DNA of 64,000 nucleotides. It comes from Flavobacterium sp. JAD_PAG50586_2 (lineage in GTDB: Bacteria; Bacteroidota; Bacteroidia; Flavobacteriales; Flavobacteriaceae). The notes below the pieces were generated by a model that saw nothing but the letters and a program-made list of their open reading frames with translations, made no database searches and was not told the origin of the DNA. The position numbers were made by a program, and so were the translations under genes. Location: NCBI GenBank assembly GCA_023213215.1, contig CP096136.1:1860001-1924000 (forward strand), in the 5' to 3' direction. This document shows positions 1 through 7,494 of the stretch, piece by piece (the first letter of the stretch is position 1; each line of letters begins with the position of its first letter).

Positions 1-1644
1 TCTATAACTGAACCATTACCGCAAAAGCCGTATACGGTTCCTCAGATAGCGCCGCATTTATTACAACGTGTAGCAAAAACGAACGAAGGCGAACGCATCA
101 AAACTACGATAGATATTTCGCTTCAGAATCGGGTCAACCAAATCACAAGGCAATATTACAATCAATACAAACAAAACGAAGTACATAATTTAGCGGTGAT
201 TGTGATTGATATCCAAAACCGGAACATCATCAGCTATGTTGGGAATTCGCCAACCGATAAAAACCACGACAAAGATGTAGATATTATTTCGGCACCGCGA
301 AGTACAGGGAGTATCTTAAAGCCATTGCTGTTTGCTTCGATGTTAGATGAAGGTGAGCTTTTGCCAAATACATTAGTGGCCGATATCCCAACACAGATTT
401 CAGGGTATACGCCCGAGAATTTCAATCGTTCCTTTGATGGCGCGGTTCCGGCTCAGCGTGCCTTGTCGCGTTCGTTGAATATTCCGGCAGTATTGATGCT
501 TCAGGAACATGGCGTGAATAACTTTTATGAGCTGATGCAGAAATTCAAACTCAGGAACATCAACAAACACCCCGATCATTATGGACTGTCCCTGATTTTG
601 GGTGGCGCCGAAAGTAATCTTTGGGATTTGTGCCGAACGTATGCAAATTTGTCTTCAACGGTAAATTATTTCAATGCTTCCGATGGAAAATACAGGACTA
701 AGGAATTTGCCGAACTGAATTATGTGCAAGGGTTTGAGCAGGATTATGGAGATACGAGTTTTCAGAAAACAATACTCGGTGCAGGTTCTGTTTATCTGAC
801 CTATAATGCCATGAAAGAAGTCAATCGTCCCGAAGGCGATGAAGCCTGGAAATTTTATGATTCGTCTTTAGAACTGGCCTGGAAAACCGGAACCAGTTTC
901 GGAAACCGCGACGCCTGGGCCATCGGAACCAACTCGAGATATGTTGTTGGTGTCTGGGTCGGAAATGCAAACGGAGAAGGAAGGCCAGAGTTGACCGGAG
1001 TTGGAAGCGCGGCCCCAATTTTATTCGATGTTTTCAATTTACTGCCAAGAAAGAAGTGGTTCCAAACGCCTTTAAACGATTTGGTTTACGCTGATATTTG
1101 TTCGTTAAGCGGACATTTGGCGCAGGATGATTGTCCAAAAACAAAACAATTGATTAACCGAAAAGGAATGAAAACTTCGGTGTGTGCTTATCATAAATTG
1201 GTACATCTGGATGCTTCGGAACAATTTCGCGTTAACAGCAGCTGTGAAGACGTAGACAATATTGTAACCAAAAGATGGTTCGTACTACCGCCCGTAATGG
1301 AATGGTATTATAAAAGCCTGCATATCGACTACAAACCCTTGCCGCCTTTCCGCGAAGACTGCCAACAAACACAGCAAATGGCTATGGATTTTATCTATCC
1401 GAAAGCCAACAGCAAAATCTATTTGGCTAAGGATTTCAATAGCAAAGTGCAGCCTGTAATCCTAAAAGTGGCACATTCCAATAAGGAAGCCAAACTCTAT
1501 TGGTATGTCGATAATGTCTACAAAGGCACAACACAGACTTTTCATGAAATGCAGATAGAAGCCGAAACGGGTATTCATTACATCACGGTTGAAGATGAAT
1601 ATGGAAATGATATTAGGAGAAGGGTTGAGATAATTAAGGATTAA
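1..1644 (+). CDS. pbpC: Penicillin-binding protein 1C, C-terminal part (5' end outside window)
   Basis: The reading frame is open from the first base, so only the N-terminal glycosyltransferase part is missing. The transpeptidase domain is visible. The active-site SxxK is SILK within RSTGSILKP, SxN is SLN within SRSLNIPA, and the third motif is KTG within WKTGTSFGNRDAW. A C-terminal domain with several cysteines follows, ending in a beta-rich region (VDNVYKGTTQTFHEMQIEAE) typical of the PBP1C C-terminal domain. The family polymerises and crosslinks peptidoglycan at the outer face of the inner membrane. In Bacteroidota it often lies beside an alpha-2-macroglobulin gene, which would be upstream of this window. 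Assignment to PBP1C rather than PBP1A rests on the C-terminal domain and the HYGLSLILGGAE segment. Confidence 0.9.
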   Translation, partial: SITEPLPQKPYTVPQIAPHLLQRVAKTNEGERIKTTIDISLQNRVNQITRQYYNQYKQNEVHNLAVIVIDIQNRNIISYVGNSPTDKNHDKDVDIISAPRSTGSILKPLLFASMLDEGELLPNTLVADIPTQISGYTPENFNRSFDGAVPAQRALSRSLNIPAVLMLQEHGVNNFYELMQKFKLRNINKHPDHYGLSLILGGAESNLWDLCRTYANLSSTVNYFNASDGKYRTKEFAELNYVQGFEQDYGDTSFQKTILGAGSVYLTYNAMKEVNRPEGDEAWKFYDSSLELAWKTGTSFGNRDAWAIGTNSRYVVGVWVGNANGEGRPELTGVGSAAPILFDVFNLLPRKKWFQTPLNDLVYADICSLSGHLAQDDCPKTKQLINRKGMKTSVCAYHKLVHLDASEQFRVNSSCEDVDNIVTKRWFVLPPVMEWYYKSLHIDYKPLPPFREDCQQTQQMAMDFIYPKANSKIYLAKDFNSKVQPVILKVAHSNKEAKLYWYVDNVYKGTTQTFHEMQIEAETGIHYITVEDEYGNDIRRRVEIIKD

Positions 1645-1654
1645 TACCGTGATA

Positions 1655-1682
1655 TCGCCACCCTGAGCGCAGTCGAAGGGTC
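1655..1682. repeat. Short dispersed intergenic repeat (CACCCTGAGCGCAGTCGAAG type)
   Basis: The stretch containing CACCCTGAGCGCAGTCGAAG directly follows pbpC. This word is a familiar dispersed intergenic motif in many bacterial genomes. Only one copy is seen here, so its repeat status rests on recognition, not on this window. Confidence 0.4.
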
Positions 1683-1697
1683 TCATTACTTAAAAAC

Positions 1698-1733
1698 AAA
1701 AGTCCCGAGTCATCGGGGCTTCTTTTTTATAAA
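1698..1733 (+). terminator. Intrinsic terminator after pbpC
   Basis: Inverted repeat AGTCCCGA / TCGGGGCT around a 4-base loop, followed by a T run. It ends the pbpC transcript and lies at the 3' end of the possible minus-strand ORF that follows. Confidence 0.75.
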
Positions 1734-1987
1734 TATTTTTTTAATATAACTTCTTTTAACGTAGGTATTTCAGCAATTTGTTTTTCTAAATTAGTTATTT
1801 TAAAACCGATTTTTTGTATTAAAGTTTTGGTTGGCATTTCTTTTGGGTTTTGACAAAATATAATTAAAAAAATGTAATCCGTATACATGGAAATATTTTT
1901 CACGAAAGTAGCTAACAATTTATTTGAGCCATAAATTCGACTTCCCAAAAATAATTCCCCACAGGAATAAAGTTTTACCCAAAACAT
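1727..1987 (-). CDS. Possible small hypothetical protein (86 aa)
   Basis: An 86-codon frame whose C-terminal half reads like a natural helical protein (TLIQKIGFKITNLEKQIAEI). The N-terminal half is Cys/Phe-rich with a possible hydrophobic segment (YIFLIIFC). No family recognised and no clear ribosome-binding site. It could be a degenerate remnant of a longer gene or a chance frame in AT-rich DNA between pbpC and accessory locus A. Confidence 0.3.
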   Translation of the reverse strand: MFWVKLYSCGELFLGSRIYGSNKLLATFVKNISMYTDYIFLIIFCQNPKEMPTKTLIQKIGFKITNLEKQIAEIPTLKEVILKKYL

Positions 1988-2084
1988 TTTGTAAGATAAA
2001 ACGCTTTATATATTTTGGTGCTCCCCCAGACAATAAACTTAACAATATTAATCAGATAGGCTTTCCTATCACAGTCTATGGGCC

Positions 2085-2318
2085 ATGATGCACTACATCC
2101 TCGCAAAATTCACAGCCAAACGCCTCGAAAAAGGATATTCACAGGAATATATGGCATCCTGCCTCAAAATCACACAAGGCTACTACAACAAACTAGAAAA
2201 TGGCAAAATAGAAATGACCATCCGAACCATGTTCAAAATCATGGAAATCCTCGAAATGGATACTGCTGAACTTTTTGGAAATAGTAAAGCTCCCGAAAAC
2301 CAAAAAAACCACAACTAA
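2085..2318 (+). CDS. Small XRE-type HTH regulator (locus A)
   Basis: A 77-residue protein that is almost entirely one Cro/C1-type helix-turn-helix domain. Residues ~15-50 contain KGYSQEYMASCLKITQGYY followed by NKLENGK, the classical helix 2-turn-helix 3-conserved acidic pattern, then a helix with the TMFKIMEILEMD motif. Two consecutive ATGs (2085, 2088) could start it. It lies 31 bp upstream of the next gene, suggesting a two-gene operon. A possible promoter (TTG about 17 bp upstream of a TATATTTTG) lies near 1990-2020, and an inverted repeat GATAGG-CTTT-CCTATC near 2056-2071 could be an operator. Locus B at 60 kb also has a small HTH gene in this position but from a different HTH subfamily. 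The target is unknown; the adjacent 21-bp array is a candidate. Confidence 0.75.
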   Translation: MMHYILAKFTAKRLEKGYSQEYMASCLKITQGYYNKLENGKIEMTIRTMFKIMEILEMDTAELFGNSKAPENQKNHN

Positions 2319-2349
2319 ATCAATTTGTTTAACATAAATCTTTAAAAAC

Positions 2350-3084
2350 ATGAGCACAAGCACTTCAGAAGTAGGACATGCCATTAATGTGGCAAACTTT
2401 AACACACTAATAACCTATTGCACAGGATACGGAGCCGTTTACAATCCAGCTATTGATGTAATCAAACTTCCACAGCTCCAAACCAAATACAATCTGGCAA
2501 AGCAAAAATTAAATCAGGCAGAAGTTAAAAAAGCACTGCTCAATACTGCCGTCAATGAAAGAATAGAAGCATTTGCCGGCCTTGAAATCCTATGCACAAA
2601 AGTTACCAACGCTTTCGCAGTCTCCGGAGCATCCGCTACCGACGTAAAGGATTTGCAAACAATAAACAAAAAGATTCAGGGCTCAGAAAAGAAAAAAACA
2701 AAAATTTTAAAAGACGGAGAGGGAGAAGGCATTTCAACATCGCAGCAGTCTTACGACAGTAAAATCAACTTCTTTATTAACTTTATTCAATTCCTGGAAA
2801 CCAAGCCATTTTATAAACCAAATGAAGAAGAACTTAAAATTCCGGCACTTCAGGCAAAACTTGCAATAATGGAAACAAAAAATGCAGCTTATGACGAAGC
2901 ACTCTTCAACTACAACCAGGAACTTAATGGGCGAAACGATGAAATGTATAACCCAACTACAGGACTTGTACAAGTTTCAAAAGACGTGAAGAAATACGCA
3001 AAAAGTATTTTTGGAGCATCAAGCCCACAATTCAAGCAATTAAACCAACTCGAGTTCAAGGTCATAAAAAGTAAAATAAGGTAA
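2350..3084 (+). CDS. Hypothetical helical protein with internal duplication (locus A)
   Basis: A 244-residue soluble protein with no signal peptide or membrane segment, predicted mainly helical and rich in Lys, Asn and Gln. No known family recognised. It contains an internal duplication. The segment around residues 31-48 (YNPAIDVIKLPQLQTKYN) is matched by one starting at residue 155 (YKPNEEELKIPALQAKL), and downstream parts also align (VNERIEAF with NGRNDEMY; FAVSGASATDVKDLQ with SIFGASSPQFKQLN). So it looks like two copies of a ~100-residue unit joined by a Lys/Gly-rich linker (GSEKKKTKILKDGEGEG). It follows the HTH gene by 31 bp and is followed by a terminator and an array of 21-bp repeats. 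Function unknown. Confidence 0.75.
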   Translation: MSTSTSEVGHAINVANFNTLITYCTGYGAVYNPAIDVIKLPQLQTKYNLAKQKLNQAEVKKALLNTAVNERIEAFAGLEILCTKVTNAFAVSGASATDVKDLQTINKKIQGSEKKKTKILKDGEGEGISTSQQSYDSKINFFINFIQFLETKPFYKPNEEELKIPALQAKLAIMETKNAAYDEALFNYNQELNGRNDEMYNPTTGLVQVSKDVKKYAKSIFGASSPQFKQLNQLEFKVIKSKIR

Positions 3085-3091
3085 TATCCCC

Positions 3092-3143
3092 GAGCCAAAA
3101 CGATAGTATTCAATACCATTGCTAAAGTTTTGGCTCACTTTTT
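3092..3143 (+). terminator. Hairpin with T run after locus A operon
   Basis: GAGCCAAAAC (3092-3101) pairs with GTTTTGGCTC (3127-3136), a perfect 10-bp stem with a 25-base loop, followed by ACTTTTT. It separates the coding part of locus A from the repeat array that begins immediately after it. Confidence 0.7.
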
Positions 3144-3395
3144 AATAGTTCTTCCAACTACTTTCATACTTCTTCCATCACGATTCATACTTTTAACGAT
3201 GTGACTGATACTTTTTGCGCTCCGATCGATACTTTTAACGATGTGATTGATACGTCTTGTATCACAATTGATACTTTTAGCGATGTAACTGATACTACTT
3301 GCATCACAATTGATACTTTTAGCGATGTGACTGATACTTCTTGCGCCCTAACCGATAGTTCAGCGGGTATATTTTAATCATCAGCGTATACTATT
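3144..3395. repeat. Array of about 11-12 degenerate 21-bp tandem repeats (locus A)
   Basis: Consecutive units, each exactly 21 bp, start at 3144, 3165, 3186, 3207, 3228, 3249, 3270, 3291, 3312, 3333, 3354 and, weakly, 3375. Most begin GATAC or CATAC. From 3186 on, two versions alternate: GATACTTTTAGCGATGTGAC-like (3186, 3228, 3270, 3312) and GATACTWCTTGCATCACAAT-like (3249, 3291, related ones at 3207 and 3333). The higher-order period is thus 42 bp. No start codon opens a frame across the array. A 21-bp spacing is two helical turns, which suits an array of protein-binding sites on one DNA face; that is inference. Confidence 0.85.
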
Positions 3396-3495
3396 AAGGA
3401 TTAAATACATGCCAATTATAAAACCTTCCGCCGAAATCCTATAACTCCACATACTACCATCTCCTTAATTTTAAACTTTATTAAAATTCAAAGTG

Positions 3496-3621
3496 ATGAA
3501 CGAAATACTAAACTGTGGACCAGGCATAGGAATCTTTTTCGGAATGGCAATTACAGGCATTGTCCTGATAGCCATCAGCTTCTTGACAGGCAAACAAAAG
3601 AGCAGACAAACAAGGGATTAA
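3496..3621 (+). CDS. Small single-pass membrane protein (41 aa)
   Basis: ATG at 3496 opens a 41-codon frame with a short polar N-terminus, a hydrophobic segment (GIFFGMAITGIVLIAISFL) and a basic C-terminus (TGKQKSRQTRD). This is the layout of a genuine small single-spanning membrane protein with the positive end inside. AAGTG precedes the start at a plausible distance. Its stop overlaps by a few bases the 3' end of the convergent repressor gene. No family recognised. Confidence 0.5.
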   Translation: MNEILNCGPGIGIFFGMAITGIVLIAISFLTGKQKSRQTRD

Positions 3622-4379
3622 ATCCTGCTTTTCAATTGACTGATATCACGGCTCATTTGTATAATCAGATTATCCATCGAGCCACTTTCAGTTGTCGGCT
3701 TATTATCATCCTGCCCAATATGCGCCACATATTCCCAAATCTCCAAAACATCCGAAAGCTTTATCTCATAAGGACTGTAAATAATATTGTCAGGTTCAAC
3801 CGTAATCGAATCGGCATTTTTACTGTTCAATCGTTTGTAGGTTATGCCTTCACTTAACGTAATAATGATATAGGTTTTATCTTTTTTGATTTCGCCCAGG
3901 TTCTCAATATACCTTCCCACAATAAAACTCTTGTCTGTATGAGGAGGCATCGAATCACCACCAATTGGGAAAGCCCTCATTTTCCCCGAACCTAAAAAAG
4001 GTAACGAAACCTGTTGTAGATTCTCAATAAATTCCGGATCGGAGTAACCTGTCAGATAACCAGCTCTTGCTTTGTGAGGGACAATTTCTATAAAATTGTT
4101 GCCGTTTTTGTCCACTACTATTGGCAGCAAAATCCTGTTATCGCCCAGTTTAAGCAAATCATCCACCGGAATTTTCCGCAAATCAACAGACAACAATATA
4201 TCAATGCTGATGTGGAAATACCTCGACACAGCTAAAAGGAAATCGGGCGGAGGAAGATTAATTCCACCTTCGTATTTTACGTAACGGTCACGCGGAACTG
4301 AACAACCATCGGCAACGACCTGTTGTGTTACTCCTTTTTTACTTCTCAGGACTTTTATATTATCTGAAAATAACGACAT
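3618..4379 (-). CDS. LexA/CI-like repressor with HTH and S24 peptidase domains
   Basis: A 253-residue protein with an N-terminal XRE HTH (residues ~5-60, SKKGVTQQVVADGCSVPRD then YVKYEGG) and a C-terminal S24 self-cleaving peptidase domain. The linker contains KARAGYLTGY, fitting the Ala-Gly cleavage site of LexA/CI proteins. The nucleophile lies in GDSM (PIGGDSMPPH) and the general-base Lys in ITYKRL. Such repressors cleave themselves when RecA filaments form, or derepress on another signal. It is divergent from the exonuclease and AlkB genes, and two copies of TTAATGTGA lie in the shared intergenic region. The C-terminal ~40 residues (QMSRDISQLKSRI) suggest a short helical tail. It could be a LexA-like regulator of the neighbouring repair genes or a prophage-derived CI homologue; no other phage genes are visible. 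Confidence 0.85.
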   Translation of the reverse strand: MSLFSDNIKVLRSKKGVTQQVVADGCSVPRDRYVKYEGGINLPPPDFLLAVSRYFHISIDILLSVDLRKIPVDDLLKLGDNRILLPIVVDKNGNNFIEIVPHKARAGYLTGYSDPEFIENLQQVSLPFLGSGKMRAFPIGGDSMPPHTDKSFIVGRYIENLGEIKKDKTYIIITLSEGITYKRLNSKNADSITVEPDNIIYSPYEIKLSDVLEIWEYVAHIGQDDNKPTTESGSMDNLIIQMSRDISQLKSRI

Positions 4380-4385
4380 AATATG

Positions 4386-4446
4386 TTAATGTGAGGATTT
4401 ATCACTTCAAATATAAATATTAATGTGACAATTACGCATAATTTTG
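4386..4446. promoter_or_regulatory. Divergent promoter region with two TTAATGTGA sites
   Basis: TTAATGTGA occurs at 4386-4394 and 4420-4428, 34 bp apart. Between them, on the minus strand, is TATATTTG (4408-4415), a match to the Bacteroidota -7 element TAnnTTTG for the repressor gene. On the plus strand TAATTTTG (4439-4446) is a -7 candidate for the exonuclease gene. The sites flank the repressor -7 element, so autorepression is a reasonable inference. Confidence 0.5.
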
Positions 4447-4473
4447 TATAATATTTTAACCCACAGTTAGATG

Positions 4474-5831
4474 ATGAAACAAGAATTCGCTATAGTCGAT
4501 ATCGAGACTACTGGTGGCAATGCCAGTGGCAGCCGTATTACGGAAATAGCCATCATCATCCATGACGGAAAAAAGTAATTGACCGTTGGGAATCACTCGT
4601 CAATCCCCAAAAGGATATACCGCTTGCTATTTTCGCATTAACCGGAATCAATAACGAAACGGTACGCAATGCACCCATTTTTGATGCTATTTCGGAAAAA
4701 GTCTTTGAGCTGCTTTCCGATAGGATTTTTGTAGCCCATAATGTCAACTTCGATTATTCTTTCGTCCGCCACGAACTCGAAATGTCAGGCTTCAAATGGA
4801 CAGCAAAAAAACTCTGCACCGTTCGAGCCGCAAGGAAAATCAAACCCGGCTTATCCTCCTACAGTCTCGGTAATCTTTGCCAATCCTTAAATATTCCCTT
4901 AGAAAACCGGCATCGGGCAGGTGGTGATACCGATGCAACCGCTATATTATTTTCCCGATTACTTGAATGGGATACAGAAGGCGAAATCGAAAAGATGATC
5001 AAAAAGACTTCCCAGGACCAGCGCTTACCGCCCAATTTACCTCCACAGGATTTTGAACAGCTACCTGAAAAACCGGGAGTGTATTATTTCTATAATAAGG
5101 AGAAAAAAGTGGTTTATGTTGGAAAGGCAGTCAATATAAAAAAACGGGTAGCTTCTCATTTTACCGGGCACAATATCAATCTGCAACGACAAAATTTCCT
5201 AAAGGACATTTACAGTATTTCGTTTGAGGTTTGCGCCACCGAACTAATGGCGTTGCTTTTGGAATGCAACGAAATAAAGAAACTGTGGCCAACCCATAAC
5301 AGGGCACTAAAACGCTTTGAACCCAAATTTGGCCTCTATCAATATGAAGCCCGAAGTGGGTATAAGTATCTGGTGCTTGGAAAGATTGCCAAAAGCCAAA
5401 GCTGTATAGAAGTTTTTAGCAGCGAATACGATGGCATAAGGTTACTTCGCAGTCTCATGGAGCAGTTTGAGATTGATTATCGGTTTTGTAAATATGGAAG
5501 TCCGGGAGAAGGAGAAGGTTTAATTCAATCTGACCTTACCAATTTACCCGAGGTCGAACTTCATAACCATCAGATAGAAAACGCCATTGATTTCTTCCTG
5601 AAAAACAGGCCAAGTTTTGCCATCATGGACAAAGGCAGGAATGCTGAAGAACGAAGTTGTATATGGGTTGAAAACGGGCACTTTTACGGCATGGGATATT
5701 TCGCTACGGATGTTGCCTTTACAGAAGCTTCAGAAATAAAGGATTATGTCACGCCATACAGAAGCAATCAATACATGATGCAGTTGATTTACAATTATGC
5801 AGAGAAATATCCCGGAAAGGTAAAGAAGTGA
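4474..5831 (+). CDS. DnaQ-like exonuclease / GIY-YIG endonuclease fusion (frameshifted at an A run)
   Basis: The N-terminus reads to a stop at 4576-4578 after about 34 codons. Restoring one A in the A6 run at 4569-4574 joins it to the frame ending at 5831, giving ~452 residues. The DEDDh 3'-5' exonuclease domain has DIETTGG, HNVNFDYSFVRHE and, at the third motif, HRAGGDTDAT. A GIY-YIG nuclease domain follows (GVYYFYNKEKKVVYVGKAVN, then KKRVASHF), as in UvrC/Cho. Fusions of these domains are common in Bacteroidota and are annotated as PolIII epsilon-like; a repair rather than replication role is likely. The 0-frame at the break is A-AAA-AAG-TAA, a canonical -1 slippery heptamer. Because many other genes here have the same kind of break, an indel error is more likely. 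It overlaps the AlkB-like gene region by a few bases, suggesting one operon. ATG 4471 is an alternative start. Confidence 0.8.
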
Positions 5832-5833
5832 AA

Positions 5834-6456
5834 ATGATTTTATTCGATGACATCGAAATGTTCTCTTCGGGAACGCGCGGCAAAAAGATTTATGATTTGC
5901 CCGATTGCGAACTCTTACTGATTGATAATTTTATCGGTAAGGAAGAAGCGGATTTGTATTATACTACATTGCTTAACCAAACAAGCTGGCACGAATATGA
6001 AATGCCAATGTATGATAAAATCGTAACGGCTCCGCGTATGGTTTCCTGGTATGGAGACACCAATAGGCCCGAAAGAAAATCCAATCCAAACTGGCCAAAG
6101 GAATTGCTAACCATAAGGAAAAGAGTAGAAGGGGAAACAACATTGAAATTCAATGCCGTCCTGCTAAATTTATACCGAAATGGAACTGATGGTGTAGGAT
6201 GGCACAGCGATAAGACAACCAGCACCAATAAAGACATGAATATTGCTTCGGTTACTTTTGGAGAAACCCGGATGTTTCGTTTGCGCCACAAGTTCATGAA
6301 ACATTTGCCACAAATTGAAATCCCATTATACCATGGCTCGTTTTTATTAATGTCAGGTTCAACCAATAGTTATTGGGAGCATCAGGTTCGAAAACAGCAA
6401 AGGATGTGTTACCCAGGATTAACCTAACTTTTAGGCAGGTAAGAATGGGCAAGTAA
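5834..6456 (+). CDS. alkB: AlkB-like 2-oxoglutarate/Fe(II) DNA repair dioxygenase (frameshifted near 3' end)
   Basis: The product matches the AlkB family, which oxidatively demethylates alkylated bases. The metal-binding HxD is HSD in GWHSDKT, preceded by NLYRNGTDG. The distal His is in WEHQV. As written, the frame ends RMCYPGLT at 6427. Restoring one base near C6389 gives a perfect family ending: HQVPKT, then LPRINLTFRQVRMGK, stopping at 6454-6456. That ending includes the Arg/Asn residues that bind 2-oxoglutarate, so the longer version is almost certainly the real gene (~207 aa). A GTG at 5828 overlapping the upstream stop as GTGA is an alternative, translationally coupled start. It sits directly behind the exonuclease gene. 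Confidence 0.85.
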
Positions 6457-6495
6457 AAAGTTCGGTAATTAACTTTTAAAGGGCAATTGTAATAT

Positions 6496-6858
6496 TTATT
6501 TTCCTCCAACCCAAAGTAAGGCTATATCAAGTTCGTCTTTCTTAAAACCTTTATATTCTCCCGGCGCAATATAGCTGAAGGCATTAGTGAATGATATGAT
6601 ATTGTCTGAATCGGTTACAATTGCAGCCCGATGCCATTTTCCAAAATTCTTAAGGCCAATCATAACGTCTTCAAACCAAGCCCCGGCGGAAAAATTTCCA
6701 AGTTCTGTGTCGAGTTCCAGTAAAAAATTAAGTTCGTCATGCTTTGCAACCACTGCTTCTACAGCAGGAACAACAACATTTTCATAGTCCTGTTTTGTTA
6801 CTTCGCCAATAGCTCTGAAGGCCGCTATGTTATCGGGGGATGTGATTAATTGTATCAT
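6496..6858 (-). CDS. SpoIIAA-like (STAS/SEC14-fold) protein
   Basis: A 120-residue cytoplasmic protein with the pattern of the SpoIIAA-like family (DUF3478). It has an N-terminal strand with IRAIGEVTKQDYENVVVPAV-like content (here FRAIGEVTKQDYENV), a central FLLELDTELGNFSAGAWFED, and HRAAIVTDSDNIISFTNAF. Members are small lipid-binding-fold or anti-sigma-antagonist-fold proteins of unclear function, often stress-related. It is a single gene convergent to alkB and divergent from the next gene. Confidence 0.75.
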   Translation of the reverse strand: MIQLITSPDNIAAFRAIGEVTKQDYENVVVPAVEAVVAKHDELNFLLELDTELGNFSAGAWFEDVMIGLKNFGKWHRAAIVTDSDNIISFTNAFSYIAPGEYKGFKKDELDIALLWVGGK

Positions 6859-7094
6859 TTATTCTGAATTTATTTCAGAATCTCATCTAATAATTGAGTA
6901 TTGATTGAGATTCCATTATTTTAATATTTAACAAAGCTAACTAATGCATTACTTAGTAGATTATATCATTTGTTTCTAAACTTATAGGATATCTACTTTT
7001 TACACGGAAACATATAATGAATTGGAAATATATTGTAATTAAAAATGCTGGTAAAGATTTAATTTTAAGGTTAATAATTATAATAAATAAACCA

Positions 7095-7460
7095 ATGGAA
7101 GATAACAACAAACGGAATTATAGCCAGCAAAGCGATACTCCACAGAATGAAAGGGAAAAAAATAACGAGCAGGGGAAACATATAGGAACCGCTCGTCTAA
7201 ATGTTGATGCAGATAAAAGGCCGGAGAAGTTTCAGGACGAATTTATCGACTCTGATCCCAACCGATACCATAAGGACAACTTCGATGCGGGTTCCGCAAG
7301 CACTTCGGGCGAGGAAAGCTCTTATAGTTCACCAGAAGATGAACGAGCCTACGACCCGAAAAATCCTCCTGAAAAATACATTGCCGAGGAGAATCCAGAT
7401 GCCAAGGAAGAATCTGATTCAAACGGAGTAAAAATTCCGGACAGAACACCCGGACTTTAA
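7095..7460 (+). CDS. Hydrophilic, probably disordered protein (121 aa)
   Basis: Starting at ATG 7095 the product is extremely hydrophilic, rich in Glu, Asp, Asn, Ser and Pro (SGEESSYSSPEDERAYDP), with no predicted hydrophobic core, so probably intrinsically disordered. An upstream in-frame ATG at 7017 would add 26 less typical residues; 7095 is preferred because the polar composition begins there. Similar acidic disordered proteins occur in flavobacteria without assigned function. The upstream region 6859-7094 has no other gene. A terminator follows immediately. Confidence 0.6.
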   Translation: MEDNNKRNYSQQSDTPQNEREKNNEQGKHIGTARLNVDADKRPEKFQDEFIDSDPNRYHKDNFDAGSASTSGEESSYSSPEDERAYDPKNPPEKYIAEENPDAKEESDSNGVKIPDRTPGL

Positions 7461-7461
7461 A

Positions 7462-7494
7462 AAAAGCCGCTTCATTATGGAGCGGCTTATCTTA
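7462..7494. terminator. Bidirectional terminator
   Basis: AAGCCGCT / AGCGGCTT stem between two convergent genes, A-rich on the left and T-rich on the right, so it can serve both strands. Confidence 0.7.

Noticed and set aside
821..1037. Minus-strand frames inside pbpC
   Set aside because: They lie in the shadow of the well-supported transpeptidase frame and have unnatural composition.
3126..3376. Both strands of the locus A 21-bp array contain long open frames with a heptad-like repeat (for example SISHIAKSINCD on the minus strand)
   Set aside because: A 21-bp unit keeps the frame, so absence of stops is expected once one unit lacks them. There is no start codon or ribosome-binding site near the beginning of either frame, and the locus B array is not open.
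3144..3395. CRISPR array
   Set aside because: Units are 21 bp, directly adjacent, degenerate and without unique spacers; no cas genes are in the window.
3618..6456. Prophage remnant, because of the CI-like repressor
   Set aside because: No integrase, structural or lysis genes nearby; neighbours are repair genes.
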